A stretch of 64,000 nt of DNA from Profundibacterium mesophilum KAUST100406-0324 (GTDB lineage Bacteria > Pseudomonadota > Alphaproteobacteria > Rhodobacterales > Rhodobacteraceae): assembly GCF_009835145.1 (NCBI RefSeq), contig NZ_APKE01000019.1, forward strand, positions 1-64,000, written 5' to 3'. Every line of letters begins with the position of its first letter. Within the stretch, counting starts at the first letter, position 1. This document shows positions 17,376-26,139 of the stretch, one piece after another. Below the pieces are notes generated by a model. The model was not told where the DNA came from, did no database searches, and saw only the letters and a list, made by a program, of their open reading frames with translations. Position numbers and translations under genes: made by a program.

Positions 17376-19070
17376 TCAGCCGCCGCGCAGCCGCGACAGG
17401 GTCGTGCGGCTGCTGATCTGCTCGGCTTCGACCACCAGCTCGATCACCGCCGGCGCGCCGCAGGCGATGGCCCGGCGCAAGGCGGGACCGGCCTGCGCCG
17501 TGGTCTCCACCCGTTCGGCATGAGCCCCCATCGCGCGTGCCATGGCGACGAAGTCGGGATTGACGAGGTCGGTGCCGACGACGCGTCCGGGATGCGCCTT
17601 TTCCTGGTGCATCCTGATCGTGCCGTAGCTTGCGTTGTTGATCACGACGACGATCGGCCGGCCGCCATGCTGCGCCGCCGTGGCGATCTCCGCGCCGCTC
17701 ATCATGAACCCGCCATCCCCCACGAAGGACAGCACGACGCGGCCCGGCTCGGCGATGGACGCGGCCACGCCGGCGGGCACCGAATATCCCATCGCCCCGC
17801 AGGTCGAGCCGAGCTGCCGTCCCGGCCGGCCGTAGCGCAGGAACCGCTGTGCCCAGCCACCATGATTGCCCGCATCGAGCGTGATGATCGCATCCTTCGG
17901 CAGGATCTGCCGGAACGCGTCCATCACCATGGACAAATCGAGCGCATGCGCCTCCCGGGCCGGCGCGGCGGTATCGGCCAGCCAGGCATCGCGCAGAGCC
18001 CGGCGCCAGACGCGCCACCGATCGCGCCAGCGTCCGGCGGGCCAGCTTTCCCCGGCCAACCGCGCCAACCGGGCGGCGGCCGGACCCGGCGCGGCGACGC
18101 AGCCGAGCGCGGGGGCGTAGACACGGCCGAGCTCGTCGGCATCGGGATGCAGATGGATGATCTTCTGGGCCGGTGTCGGGGCGCTGATCGCGCTGTAACC
18201 CTTCGTCGTCATCTCGCCCAGTCTCGCACCGACGACGAGCAGCAGGTCCGCCTCGGCGATCCGTGCCGTGAGCGCGGGATCCGAGGCCGTTCCCAGGTCC
18301 CCGGCATAACTGCCGCTCTCGGCGCCGATGATATCCTGCCGGCGGAACGAGCAGATCGCCGGCAGGCCGGCCAACTCTGCAAACCGCGTGATGTCGGCGC
18401 TGGCCGCATCGCTCCAGCCGCCCCCACCCACGATCAGGAGCGGTCGCTCCGCGCCGTGTAGAAGCGTTCCGATGCGCGCCGCGCCGTCCTCGCCCAGTTC
18501 TGGCAGCGCGGGCCGGTATGGCGGGCTGTCGGCGACCGTGCGTTCCTCGGCAAGCATGTCCTCGGGCAGCGCGAGAACCACCGGGCCGGGCCGGCCGGAC
18601 GTGGCGACGCGGAAGGCGCGCGCCATGTATTCGGGGATGCGGGCCGCGTCGTCGATCTGCGCGGCCCATTTGGCGACGGATCCGAACATCGCGCGGTAGT
18701 CGATTTCCTGGAACGCCTCCCGGTCCATCATGTCGCGGCCGACCTGCCCCACCAGGAGGATCATCGGGGTGGAATCCTGCCGTGCGATATGCACGCCGAT
18801 TGCCGCGTGGCAGGCGCCGGGGCCCCGCGTGACGAAGGCGATGCCGGGCGCACCCGTAAGCTTGCCATGGGCTTCGGCCATGTTCGCCGCGCCCGCCTCG
18901 TGCCGGGCATTGATCAGCGTGAAGCGGTCCGAGACGTCATGCAGCGCGTCGAGCACCTCGAGGTAGCTTTCCCCCGGAACGCAGTAGCCGCAGGTGGCCC
19001 CGTGGATCAGGAGTTGATCGACGAGGATGCGCCCTGCGCTGCGCGGCGAACTATCTTGGGTCGGGGTCAT
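17376..19070 (-). CDS. Thiamine-diphosphate-dependent enzyme, acetolactate-synthase-like
   Basis: 564 residues with the three ThDP domains in order. The N-terminal Pyr domain has the catalytic glutamate in NARHEAGAANMAEAHGKLTG. A central Rossmann-like domain follows (ERPLLIVGGGGWSDAA). The C-terminal PP domain carries the metal/ThDP motif GDGGFMMSGAEIATAAQHGG ending in INNASYG. The family covers acetolactate synthase, glyoxylate carboligase, benzoylformate decarboxylase and similar 2-keto-acid enzymes. No regulatory subunit gene adjoins it, which argues for a catabolic rather than a branched-chain biosynthetic role. GGAGACGTC precedes the start. Confidence 0.85.
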   Translation of the reverse strand: MTPTQDSSPRSAGRILVDQLLIHGATCGYCVPGESYLEVLDALHDVSDRFTLINARHEAGAANMAEAHGKLTGAPGIAFVTRGPGACHAAIGVHIARQDSTPMILLVGQVGRDMMDREAFQEIDYRAMFGSVAKWAAQIDDAARIPEYMARAFRVATSGRPGPVVLALPEDMLAEERTVADSPPYRPALPELGEDGAARIGTLLHGAERPLLIVGGGGWSDAASADITRFAELAGLPAICSFRRQDIIGAESGSYAGDLGTASDPALTARIAEADLLLVVGARLGEMTTKGYSAISAPTPAQKIIHLHPDADELGRVYAPALGCVAAPGPAAARLARLAGESWPAGRWRDRWRVWRRALRDAWLADTAAPAREAHALDLSMVMDAFRQILPKDAIITLDAGNHGGWAQRFLRYGRPGRQLGSTCGAMGYSVPAGVAASIAEPGRVVLSFVGDGGFMMSGAEIATAAQHGGRPIVVVINNASYGTIRMHQEKAHPGRVVGTDLVNPDFVAMARAMGAHAERVETTAQAGPALRRAIACGAPAVIELVVEAEQISSRTTLSRLRGG

Positions 19071-19154
19071 GACGTCTCCGGGAGGGGGGCTGTTCGCGTC
19101 CGAATTGAAAGCGCCGGGCCGGCAAGGTCAACCGCCGGGCCCCGGCGCCTTCCG

Positions 19155-19712
19155 TCAGCCCGCGCCGCCCTCGGCCTTGCCGAACCTGCCCTTCAGCCAG
19201 CCCTGCCGTCCTTCTTTCGTTGTTGGGGTCCCGCCCTCGGAGGGGGCATCCGTCCCGCCTTCGGTTTCGGACGGCTCCTCCACCTTCTCCTTGAAACAGG
19301 TGAAGAACTGCTCGGCCATCTTGCGGGCAAAGCCATCGATGATGCGGCTGCCCAACTGCGCCAGCTTGCCGCCGACCTTCGCCTCGACATCGTAATGCAG
19401 CCGCGTTCCCTCTGGCACCGGCTCGAGCCGGACCCGCGCGCCGCCCTTCGCGAAGCCCGCAGGCCCCCCCTTGCCTTCCCCGGTGATCACGCAGCCCTGA
19501 CCCGGATCGAGCTCGCTCAGCGTGACGGCACCCTTGAACGTCGCCTTCACCGGGCCGACCTTCTGGACCACGGTGGCCTCGAACCCCTCTTCGGGAGAGC
19601 CGGTCATCTCGGTGCAGCCCGGCACGCAGGACTTGAGCACATCCGGATCGAGCAACGCCTCCCAGACCGCTTCCGGCGATGCCTCGATCAGCTTGCTGTC
19701 GCTAAGTTCCAT
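19155..19712 (-). CDS. CoxG-like SRPBCC protein (CO dehydrogenase subunit G family)
   Basis: 185 residues. Residues 1-145 are a SRPBCC/START-like domain with the CoxG hallmarks LIEASPEAVWEALLDPDVLKSCVPGC and the helix GSRIIDGFARKMAEQFFTCF. The last 40 residues are a Glu/Gly/Ser-rich tail. CoxG homologues help assemble or anchor molybdenum hydroxylases, but many occur without CO dehydrogenase genes, as here. GGGAGAGGGTGA precedes the start. It lies 84 bases upstream of the ThDP enzyme gene on the same strand and may share its transcript. Confidence 0.82.
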   Translation of the reverse strand: MELSDSKLIEASPEAVWEALLDPDVLKSCVPGCTEMTGSPEEGFEATVVQKVGPVKATFKGAVTLSELDPGQGCVITGEGKGGPAGFAKGGARVRLEPVPEGTRLHYDVEAKVGGKLAQLGSRIIDGFARKMAEQFFTCFKEKVEEPSETEGGTDAPSEGGTPTTKEGRQGWLKGRFGKAEGGAG

Positions 19713-19902
19713 TCACCCTCTCCCAAATCTGCCAGTCATGTTGCGTTCGGTGCCGGACGGGACATGCGCCCCGCCCCGGTCCGCGCGGATCACCGGCAGG
19801 GGAGCGGCCCATCCATCGGACAGGGCGAGAGTGGCACCGCCGGAGTGATATTCCAAGGCGCAATCATCGCGGCGGCGTGCCGGGAGCCGCGACGACGCCT
19901 GT

Positions 19903-21375
19903 CTAGCGGACCCCGTGGGCGGCGAGCGGCGCGGCCAGCTCGCTCTTGAAATCGATTGCATTCCTGCGCGGCGTGCTCAGGAGGCTTCCCCCCACGAACA
20001 GCAGGGTGGCTACCCCGATCACGCTGCCGGCGAGACGCGGATCGAAGACGCTGACCCCGGCGATCATCGACATCCAGATCGCGAGGGCCGCCCCCCCGAT
20101 CAGGGATGCGATCGCCCCTGCCGCGGTGCCGCGCCGCCAGAAGAAGGCCCCGATGATCGCGGGCACGGTGACCACGAGCCCGGCCGCCGAGAGGGCCGCG
20201 AGCTGACTGACGATCTGCGCATCGCGCAACGCGAAGACAGAGGCGAAGAGCACGACGAGGATCACCGTGACCCGGCCGATGAGGATTTGCGCACCGTCCT
20301 GCCCCTCGCGCTTGCCCAGCAGATCGCGCGCCACCATTGCGCCCAGGGTCAGCGAAATACTGTCGAGGGTCGAGACCGCCGCCGACAGGATCCCGAGGAT
20401 CAGCAGCAGCCCGATCGGCAAGGGCACCGCCCCGGAGCCCAGAAGCGCGGGCGTGGCACCCGCCGGATTGTCCAGATCGGGCGCGATCAGCAGGGCCGCA
20501 AAGCCCCAGATCACCGAGATGAAGGTGAAGATCACCCCGAAGCCGAGAACCCAGAAGATCATCCGCCGCATCGCGCCAAGATCGCTGACGACGAACATCC
20601 TCTGGCTGACCTGTGGGTTCGACAGGGCAAAGAAGAACCACGGAAGGGCCAGCGCGAGGAAGGTCGGCAGCGACCACAATCCCGGCCCCGGCATGTCGAG
20701 CCAGGCCGCATGCTCTGATCCGATCCGCTGTGCGAATGCCGACGGGCCGCCCAGATGGGCGATGACGAACCCCACCGCGAGCAGCGCCGAGACCAGCATC
20801 ACCGCCGCCTGCGCGGCATCGGTCCATGCCACGGAACGCAGCCCGGCGAAGAGGGTCCACAAGAGCGCGAGCCCCGCGCCGGTGGCGACCGCGACGGGAA
20901 GCGTGATGGCCCCGCCCGTCACGCCCGAGAGCAGCAGGCCGATCCCCGCAAGCTGGGTCGTGCAGTAGGGCATGAGGAAGACGAGGGCGATGAGCGCCGC
21001 GAGCCGCCCGACGGTCTGACTGCCATAGCGGGCCGACAGCATCTCGGACGGGGTGATGAAACCCCAGCGTTTCGCGGCCAGCCAGAAGCGCGGCCCGAAG
21101 ATCACCAGAAGCGTCAGCCCCGAGAAATAGATCAGCTCGAAGCCGAGCGCGCCGATGCCGCCGCGATAGGTCAGCCCTGTCAGCACGATCAGCATGAAGG
21201 CCGAATAGGTCGTCGCGGCATAGCTCAGCCCCGCGACCGCACCGCCCAGGGCCGAGCTGCCGAGATAGTAGTCATTTGCCGTGCCGGTATTCGCACGCAT
21301 CGCCGCGATGGCGATCACGCCACCGAAGACGGCAAAGAGGGCAACGGCGGCCCAGATCATTCCGGCGGGGATCAT
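19903..21375 (-). CDS. Sodium:solute symporter (SSS family)
   Basis: 490 residues with about 13 transmembrane helices. NDYYLGSSALGGAVAGLSYAATTYSAFMLI is the SSS N-terminal signature, and LPWFFFALSNPQVSQRMF and ILSAAVSTLDSISLTLGAMVARDL match helices around the sodium sites. It should import an organic solute (proline, a carboxylate or pantothenate-like molecules are known family substrates) using the sodium gradient. GGAGGCGCTGAG precedes the start. The small two-helix protein gene ends one base upstream, as expected for a coupled pair. The last residues are polar and cytoplasmic. Confidence 0.88.
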   Translation of the reverse strand: MIPAGMIWAAVALFAVFGGVIAIAAMRANTGTANDYYLGSSALGGAVAGLSYAATTYSAFMLIVLTGLTYRGGIGALGFELIYFSGLTLLVIFGPRFWLAAKRWGFITPSEMLSARYGSQTVGRLAALIALVFLMPYCTTQLAGIGLLLSGVTGGAITLPVAVATGAGLALLWTLFAGLRSVAWTDAAQAAVMLVSALLAVGFVIAHLGGPSAFAQRIGSEHAAWLDMPGPGLWSLPTFLALALPWFFFALSNPQVSQRMFVVSDLGAMRRMIFWVLGFGVIFTFISVIWGFAALLIAPDLDNPAGATPALLGSGAVPLPIGLLLILGILSAAVSTLDSISLTLGAMVARDLLGKREGQDGAQILIGRVTVILVVLFASVFALRDAQIVSQLAALSAAGLVVTVPAIIGAFFWRRGTAAGAIASLIGGAALAIWMSMIAGVSVFDPRLAGSVIGVATLLFVGGSLLSTPRRNAIDFKSELAAPLAAHGVR

Positions 21376-21376
21376 C

Positions 21377-21559
21377 TCAGCGCCTCCATCCCGAAACGCC
21401 CGAGGCGATCAGAGCGATGACCGCCCCCGCGAAACCAAGCCAGAAAAGGACGAGCCCGAAGCCCGGCGCACCACCCCCCCCGATGACGAAATAAGGCAGG
21501 ACGACACCCGCCGCGATGAGAAGTCCCGCGACCGCGAGATAGACCCCCAGACCGTTCAT
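21377..21559 (-). CDS. Small two-helix membrane protein next to the SSS symporter
   Basis: About 60 residues from ATG 21559 (GGAGG upstream, long spacing); an ATG eight codons earlier is also possible. Two hydrophobic helices (GVYLAVAGLLIAAGVVLPYFV and GLVLFWLGFAGAVIALIASGV) are separated by a Gly/Pro turn and end in WRR. It is one base from the symporter start, so the two are co-translated. Small partners of this size are known next to other SSS transporters; I do not recognise the exact family. Confidence 0.6.
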   Translation of the reverse strand: MNGLGVYLAVAGLLIAAGVVLPYFVIGGGGAPGFGLVLFWLGFAGAVIALIASGVSGWRR

Positions 21560-21756
21560 GCCGTGCCCAACCTCCATGCGCATCGCATTGCCACTCGCTA
21601 ACCCTCTACGAGAGCCGGGGCAAGATGGCTGCCGGGACAGGGAGAGGTCGCATACGCTTGGCATCCTCCATTGAACTGGGTCCCCCGCGCCCTATTCCTT
21701 GACCTTATCAACGCGCAGGACCCTGGGGCCATCCGCACCGGGCATGAGGAGACGAC

Positions 21757-22713
21757 ATGCAGGACGAGCATCCCCGCGGCGCCGCCGCGACCGAGCCAGA
21801 GATCGAAGAGAAGAACGACATCGATTCGACGCCCGAACCGGAGGACGAGGAAGCGCCGAAGCTTTCGGAAGAGGAAGAGGCGAAGGTGCGCGAACACCGG
21901 GAACTCTCCCCGGTCGCGATCTATTCGGTGATCCGCGCGGAAGGGGTCGAGGAACTCGACCGGCCCTCCTCGTCCCTGTGGTGGTCCGGTATCGCCGCCG
22001 GCCTCGGGATCTCCACCTCGGTGCTTGCCGAAGGCATCCTCAGCGCGACATTCGAGGGGCACCTCTACGTCACCGCGATCGAGAACTTGGGCTACACGCT
22101 TGGTTTCGTGCTGGTGATCCTGGCGCGGCTACAGCTTTTTACCGAGAACACGATCACGCCGATCCTGCCGATCCTGCATCGCCCGAGCCGTGCCAAGTTC
22201 TCGGCCCTCGGCAGGCTCTGGGGGATCGTCTTCGTCGCGAACATGGCGGGGACATTCGTGACGGCTGTTATTACCATCTATCTCGACATCATACAGACCG
22301 AACATCTCGAGGCGATGCTCGAGATCTCGCGGCATTTCGCCGAGAAGACGCCTTGGCAGAGCTTTATCCAGGGCATTCCGGCGGGCTTCTTCGTCGCGGC
22401 GGTCGTCTGGATGCTGCCCTCCTCGGAAGGGTTCGAGATCCTGACAATCATGCTTTTCACCTACCTGATCGCCATGGGGGATTTCAGCCACGTGGTTGCC
22501 GGCTCGACCGAGGTCTGGATGCTGGTGCTCAACCACGAGCTGGGCCTGCTCGCGGGCGTGTTCGGCCTGCTGCTTCCTGCGCTGGCGGGCAACATCCTTG
22601 GCGGAACGGGTCTCTTTGCCCTTCTCGCCTATGGACAGGTGCGCGAGGAGCTCGGCGAGGGCGACCGCCGCCGGGAGACCGAGCAACGCAAGCGCCGCTA
22701 CATCTCCCGGTGA
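21757..22713 (+). CDS. Formate/nitrite transporter (FNT) family protein, YfdC-like
   Basis: 318 residues. The first 75 are acidic and charged (Glu/Asp/Pro-rich, probably disordered); the rest has six hydrophobic segments in the FNT channel pattern, with LARLQLFTENTITPILPIL, FVANMAGTFV and a late NILGGTGLFALLAYGQV. FNT proteins move formate, nitrite or other small anions; the long charged N-terminus and lineage resemble the YfdC branch, whose substrate is unproven. AGGAG precedes the ATG. It lies 1.4 kb from the formate dehydrogenase operon but on the other strand. A strong hairpin follows its stop. Confidence 0.82.
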   Translation: MQDEHPRGAAATEPEIEEKNDIDSTPEPEDEEAPKLSEEEEAKVREHRELSPVAIYSVIRAEGVEELDRPSSSLWWSGIAAGLGISTSVLAEGILSATFEGHLYVTAIENLGYTLGFVLVILARLQLFTENTITPILPILHRPSRAKFSALGRLWGIVFVANMAGTFVTAVITIYLDIIQTEHLEAMLEISRHFAEKTPWQSFIQGIPAGFFVAAVVWMLPSSEGFEILTIMLFTYLIAMGDFSHVVAGSTEVWMLVLNHELGLLAGVFGLLLPALAGNILGGTGLFALLAYGQVREELGEGDRRRETEQRKRRYISR

Positions 22714-22742
22714 CCGCGCGTTTTTCAATCTAACGACAGCAA

Positions 22743-22769
22743 AAGGGCCGCGCTCGATGCGCGGCCCTT
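22743..22769. terminator. Bidirectional intrinsic terminator
   Basis: A perfect 11-bp stem (AAGGGCCGCGC paired with GCGCGGCCCTT) with a 5-base loop sits between two convergent genes, the FNT channel and the secreted esterase. Read leftwards the stem is followed by TTTT, which makes it the better terminator for the esterase; rightwards it can stop the FNT transcript. Confidence 0.85.
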
Positions 22770-22803
22770 CTCGTTCCATACCGTCGGCGTAGAAACCTTT
22801 GCC

Positions 22804-23913
22804 TTATTGATCGGCCGGCTCGCCTTCGGCCTCCTTACCGCCGGCGGATTGCCCGTCTTCGGCAAGATGCGCCTTGAGGAACCCTGCCGCCTGTTCGATC
22901 GCGGCACGCGGCGCGGGGGTTTCGGTGATCGCGTTCAGCATGACGAAATCGTGGATCGTGTGCAGATAACGCGTGGTCTCCGTCTCGACGCCCGCCTCGA
23001 CCAGCTTGCCGGCAAAGGCTTCGCCCTCGTCACGCAGCACGTCGTTCTCATCGGTGATCACGAGGGTGGGAGCAAATTTCGCCAGCTGTTCGGAGCTTGC
23101 GTTCAGCGGCGAGATCATCGGATCGGAGGCATCGGCGCCCTCGGGCAGATACGCGTCCCAGAACCATTCCATGGCCTTCTTGCTCAGCCAGGGGCCATCG
23201 GCGAAGGCGTCATAGGAGGGGCTGTCCAGCTCGGCGGTCGTCACCGGGTAGAACATCACCTGCGCGTCGATCTCGGGGCCGCCATTCTGCTGGGCCATCA
23301 TGGCGACGGATGCGACCATCTGGCCGCCGACACTGTCACCGGCGGTCGCGAGACGCTCGGCATCGATGCCGAACTCGTCCGCGTTCTTGGCGACGTAATC
23401 GAGAACGGCGTAATCCTGTTCGATCTGAACGGGATGCTTCTGCTCGGGCGCGGGAGCGTATTCGACGAATACATAAGCCGCTTCGGTCTCGTTCGCGAGC
23501 TCGCGGATCAGGCGCTCATGGGTGGTGAAGTTCCCGAGGATCCAGCCGCCGCCGTGGAAGTAGACCACGCCCGGAAGGGCTTCACCCTCGGTTCCTTCGG
23601 GACGCACGATATAGACCTTCACCTCGCCGGTGGGACCAACTTCGAGCGTCTTTTCCTCGACGCTCGCGGCGGGAAGCTCCGCGCTGTCCGTCTGCGCGTC
23701 GATGAGGCGCTGACGCGCATCCTCGGGCGACAGCTTGTAGATCGGCTCCGTGCCCTCGAGGCTGTCGATGAATTCCTGCGTCTGCGGCGCCAAGGTGACA
23801 TTGCTACCCGGCGTCATCGCGTCGCTGTGCTTTTCGGCGGCAGCCATGCCCGTCAGGGCGAGGACGCCGGCGGTGCCGGCCGCGATACTGCGGATACTGG
23901 TCTGCATTTTCAT
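22804..23913 (-). CDS. Secreted alpha/beta hydrolase of the hormone-sensitive-lipase family
   Basis: 369 residues from ATG 23913 (GGAG upstream). Residues 1-27 form a signal peptide (MKMQTSIRSIAAGTAGVLAL, cleavage after AAA). The HSL oxyanion-hole motif is HGGGW, the nucleophile elbow is GDSVGG, and TDENDVLRDEG and HDFVML supply the Asp and His of the triad. It should hydrolyse carboxylic esters in the periplasm or outside. The C-terminus is Glu/Gly-rich. Acidic surface composition is notable and may reflect a saline habitat. It is a single-gene unit closed by the hairpin at 22743. Confidence 0.85.
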   Translation of the reverse strand: MKMQTSIRSIAAGTAGVLALTGMAAAEKHSDAMTPGSNVTLAPQTQEFIDSLEGTEPIYKLSPEDARQRLIDAQTDSAELPAASVEEKTLEVGPTGEVKVYIVRPEGTEGEALPGVVYFHGGGWILGNFTTHERLIRELANETEAAYVFVEYAPAPEQKHPVQIEQDYAVLDYVAKNADEFGIDAERLATAGDSVGGQMVASVAMMAQQNGGPEIDAQVMFYPVTTAELDSPSYDAFADGPWLSKKAMEWFWDAYLPEGADASDPMISPLNASSEQLAKFAPTLVITDENDVLRDEGEAFAGKLVEAGVETETTRYLHTIHDFVMLNAITETPAPRAAIEQAAGFLKAHLAEDGQSAGGKEAEGEPADQ

Positions 23914-24059
23914 AACATATCTCCAATTAGTGCCTTTGGTAACAAGGCGTCTGCTTATCGAAATAGTCATGCCAAGAGCTTCGAAAAGGGAGAATGGTCC
24001 ATGTATGCGTCACATTCTTTTCATGGAACCACGCACCCGCATATCCGGCCCGAGGCAGA

Positions 24060-24094
24060 AAAAGGGGCGACCCGGTTGCCCGGCCGCCCCTTTT
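24060..24094 (-). terminator. Terminator of the formate dehydrogenase operon
   Basis: A 10-bp perfect stem (AAAAGGGGCG with CGCCCCTTTT) and a 15-base loop lie just beyond the last gene of the leftward formate dehydrogenase operon. Leftwards it runs into TTTTTCTG, a good T-tract. Confidence 0.8.
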
Positions 24095-24120
24095 CTTGCG
24101 CGGTCAATACTGCGCAGACC

Positions 24121-24315
24121 CTATTCCTCGTCCTCGGCGACGCGCTCGGCGGGATTGACCCGCTCAACGCCGGGATACTGGATATGCACCCCCTCGAGGT
24201 TCAGAGACGGGTTATAGGATTTCTCGATGACCGAAATCGTCGCGAATTCGAGGACGAAGAAGGTGCCGATGGCCAGGCCGATCGCGGTGCCGGCACCGAT
24301 GATGAAGCTTCCCAT
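24121..24315 (-). CDS. Small single-pass membrane protein at the end of the formate dehydrogenase operon
   Basis: 64 residues. One hydrophobic helix near the N-terminus (FIIGAGTAIGLAIGTFFVLEFATI) is followed by a polar tail ending in acidic residues. ATG 24315 lies four bases after the gamma subunit stop, so it belongs to the same transcript. I do not recognise the family; position suggests an accessory or minor subunit of the membrane-bound formate dehydrogenase. Confidence 0.6.
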   Translation of the reverse strand: MGSFIIGAGTAIGLAIGTFFVLEFATISVIEKSYNPSLNLEGVHIQYPGVERVNPAERVAEDEE

Positions 24316-24319
24316 GAGA

Positions 24320-25537
24320 CTAGGCCTTTCCCTGCTTGCCGTCTTCGATCTCGGCCAGCCAGAGCTCGTGGTGCTCCTTGGCCCAGTTCCGGTCGACATT
24401 GCCGCCCCACATCGCCCAGAAGGCACCCTGCATTCCAACCGTTCCGATGTAGATATGGCCGATGAAGATCGCGATCAGCAGGACGCCGAGGATCGCGTGG
24501 ATCAGCATCGCCCAGCTCATGCCTTCGAGATCGAGCCAGTAGTAGGGGAACATCAGCGTCAGCCCCGAAAGCACCATCGTGATGCCGCCCAGGATCGCCG
24601 ACCAGAAGATCAGCTTCTGACCCGCATTGAACTTGCGCGCCGGCGGGTTGTGCCCGTCATCGCTGAAGAAGCCGCCACCCTTGGAGAGCCAATGCAGATC
24701 GAGCCGGCTGGGCAAGTTCCGCATGGTCCACATGACAGCCATGAAGACGATCCCGAGCGCGAAGGGCGGTGCGAAAATCGGATGGCCCCAGGTCGAAATC
24801 CAACCGGTCGCGCCCAGAAGTTCGTCACCGAAGGGACGAATGAGCGTGTCGCCATAGGCGATCGAGACACCGGTGATCGCAAGCATGATGAAGGAGAAGG
24901 ACGTCATCCAATGCGTCGCGCGCTCGAAGAGGTTGAAGCGCTTGACGGTCCGGTGCGCCCGGCCCTCCAGGATCGGCACGCGCCCCCTGATCGCCAGGAT
25001 GAGCGCCAGCAGGAGCGAGAAGCCGATGATGGCGATCGCGCCCAGATGCGTGGCGAAATCGGCGAGGCCAAGTCGCCAGTCACGGGCGAAGGGCCGCTCG
25101 AACAGCTCCGCATTGGCATAGGGAAGCGAAGAACGTCCAACCACCCTCTGCCGCTCTTGAAGCATCTGCCCGGTGTCCTCGTCGAGCATCGCCCATGAGC
25201 GCGTCAGGGTCGTGTCGCGCGGCAAGGGTTCATCGGTCAGGAAGATCTCGTTTCCGAGTGCATTGGCCGGCACCTCGCCATCGGGCGCGGGCCCGGTGCG
25301 GTAACGCTCGTCCTGCAGCCGGCTGCGCGCGGTGATCAGATCGTCGGCGAGCACGCCGGCAACGCCGCTATCATCGCCGGCCGCGCCCCATCGAACTTCG
25401 GGAACGGTGAGGTTGTCATCGTCGAAAAGCTCGAAGAGCTGCCATGCGAAAACCAGTGCGAGCAGAAGCGCGGCGATCGCGCCGACGATCCTGTAGCCGG
25501 TAAAGTCCTTTCCCCGGACCCTGACTTCGGTCTTCAT
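24320..25537 (-). CDS. Formate dehydrogenase gamma subunit, cytochrome b561 type
   Basis: 405 residues, much longer than E. coli FdnI (217). It adds an N-terminal part with a membrane helix at about residues 16-36, a periplasmic loop, and another helix near 155-175. The b-type cytochrome domain follows with haem-ligand histidines in NLFERATHWMTSFSF, STWGHPIFAPPF, and LIHAILGVLLIAIFIGHIYIGT. It takes electrons from the beta subunit and passes them to quinone in the inner membrane. ATG 25537 overlaps the beta stop by four bases. GGAGAACGAGAC precedes it. Confidence 0.9.
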   Translation of the reverse strand: MKTEVRVRGKDFTGYRIVGAIAALLLALVFAWQLFELFDDDNLTVPEVRWGAAGDDSGVAGVLADDLITARSRLQDERYRTGPAPDGEVPANALGNEIFLTDEPLPRDTTLTRSWAMLDEDTGQMLQERQRVVGRSSLPYANAELFERPFARDWRLGLADFATHLGAIAIIGFSLLLALILAIRGRVPILEGRAHRTVKRFNLFERATHWMTSFSFIMLAITGVSIAYGDTLIRPFGDELLGATGWISTWGHPIFAPPFALGIVFMAVMWTMRNLPSRLDLHWLSKGGGFFSDDGHNPPARKFNAGQKLIFWSAILGGITMVLSGLTLMFPYYWLDLEGMSWAMLIHAILGVLLIAIFIGHIYIGTVGMQGAFWAMWGGNVDRNWAKEHHELWLAEIEDGKQGKA

Positions 25538-26130
25538 GTCTCGTTCTCCGGATAATAGGCGGTCTTCCATCCCCAGGCGCCGGCGCCATAACCGCGGTGG
25601 ATGACCCGCTCGCGGTAGATTTCACCGATCGTGTCGCCATCACCGGCGAGCAATGCACGGGTCGAGCAGACCTCGGCACAGATCGGCAGCTTGCCTTCCG
25701 CGATGCGGTTGCGTCCGTATTTGCGGAACTCCGCCTCCGAGCCGTTCTCCTCGGGGCCGCCAGCGCAGAAGGTGCACTTGTCCATCACGCCGCGGCTGCC
25801 GAAGAGCGAGGCGCGCGGGTATTGCGGCGCCCCGAAGGGACAGGCGTAGAAGCAATAGCCGCAACCGATGCAGGTGTCCTTGTCATGAAGGACGATGCCC
25901 AGATCGGTCTGGTAGAGCGTGGAGACCGGGCAGACCGCCACGCAGGGCGCGTCAGTGCAATGCATGCAGGAGATGGCGATCGACTTCTCGTCGGGCTCGC
26001 CATCGTTGATGGTCACGACACGGCGCCGGACCATACCCCACGGAACCTCATGCTCGTTCTTGCAAACCGTTGCGCAGGCATTGCACTCGATACAGCGATC
26101 CGTATCGCAAAGGAATTTTACTCGTGCCAT
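25534..26130 (-). CDS. Formate dehydrogenase beta subunit, four [4Fe-4S] clusters
   Basis: 198 residues. Cysteine groups CIECNACATVC, CMHCTDAPCVAVC, CIGCGYCFYAC and CTFC with CAEVC give the four [4Fe-4S] clusters of the FdnH/NrfC type that wire the catalytic subunit to the cytochrome. It lacks the long C-terminal membrane anchor of E. coli FdnH, so it is held by the alpha and gamma subunits. It lies nine bases after the alpha subunit and overlaps the gamma start by four. No signal peptide of its own; it would be co-exported with the Tat-carrying alpha subunit. Confidence 0.92.
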   Translation of the reverse strand: MARVKFLCDTDRCIECNACATVCKNEHEVPWGMVRRRVVTINDGEPDEKSIAISCMHCTDAPCVAVCPVSTLYQTDLGIVLHDKDTCIGCGYCFYACPFGAPQYPRASLFGSRGVMDKCTFCAGGPEENGSEAEFRKYGRNRIAEGKLPICAEVCSTRALLAGDGDTIGEIYRERVIHRGYGAGAWGWKTAYYPENET

Positions 26131-26139
26131 CGTAACCTC

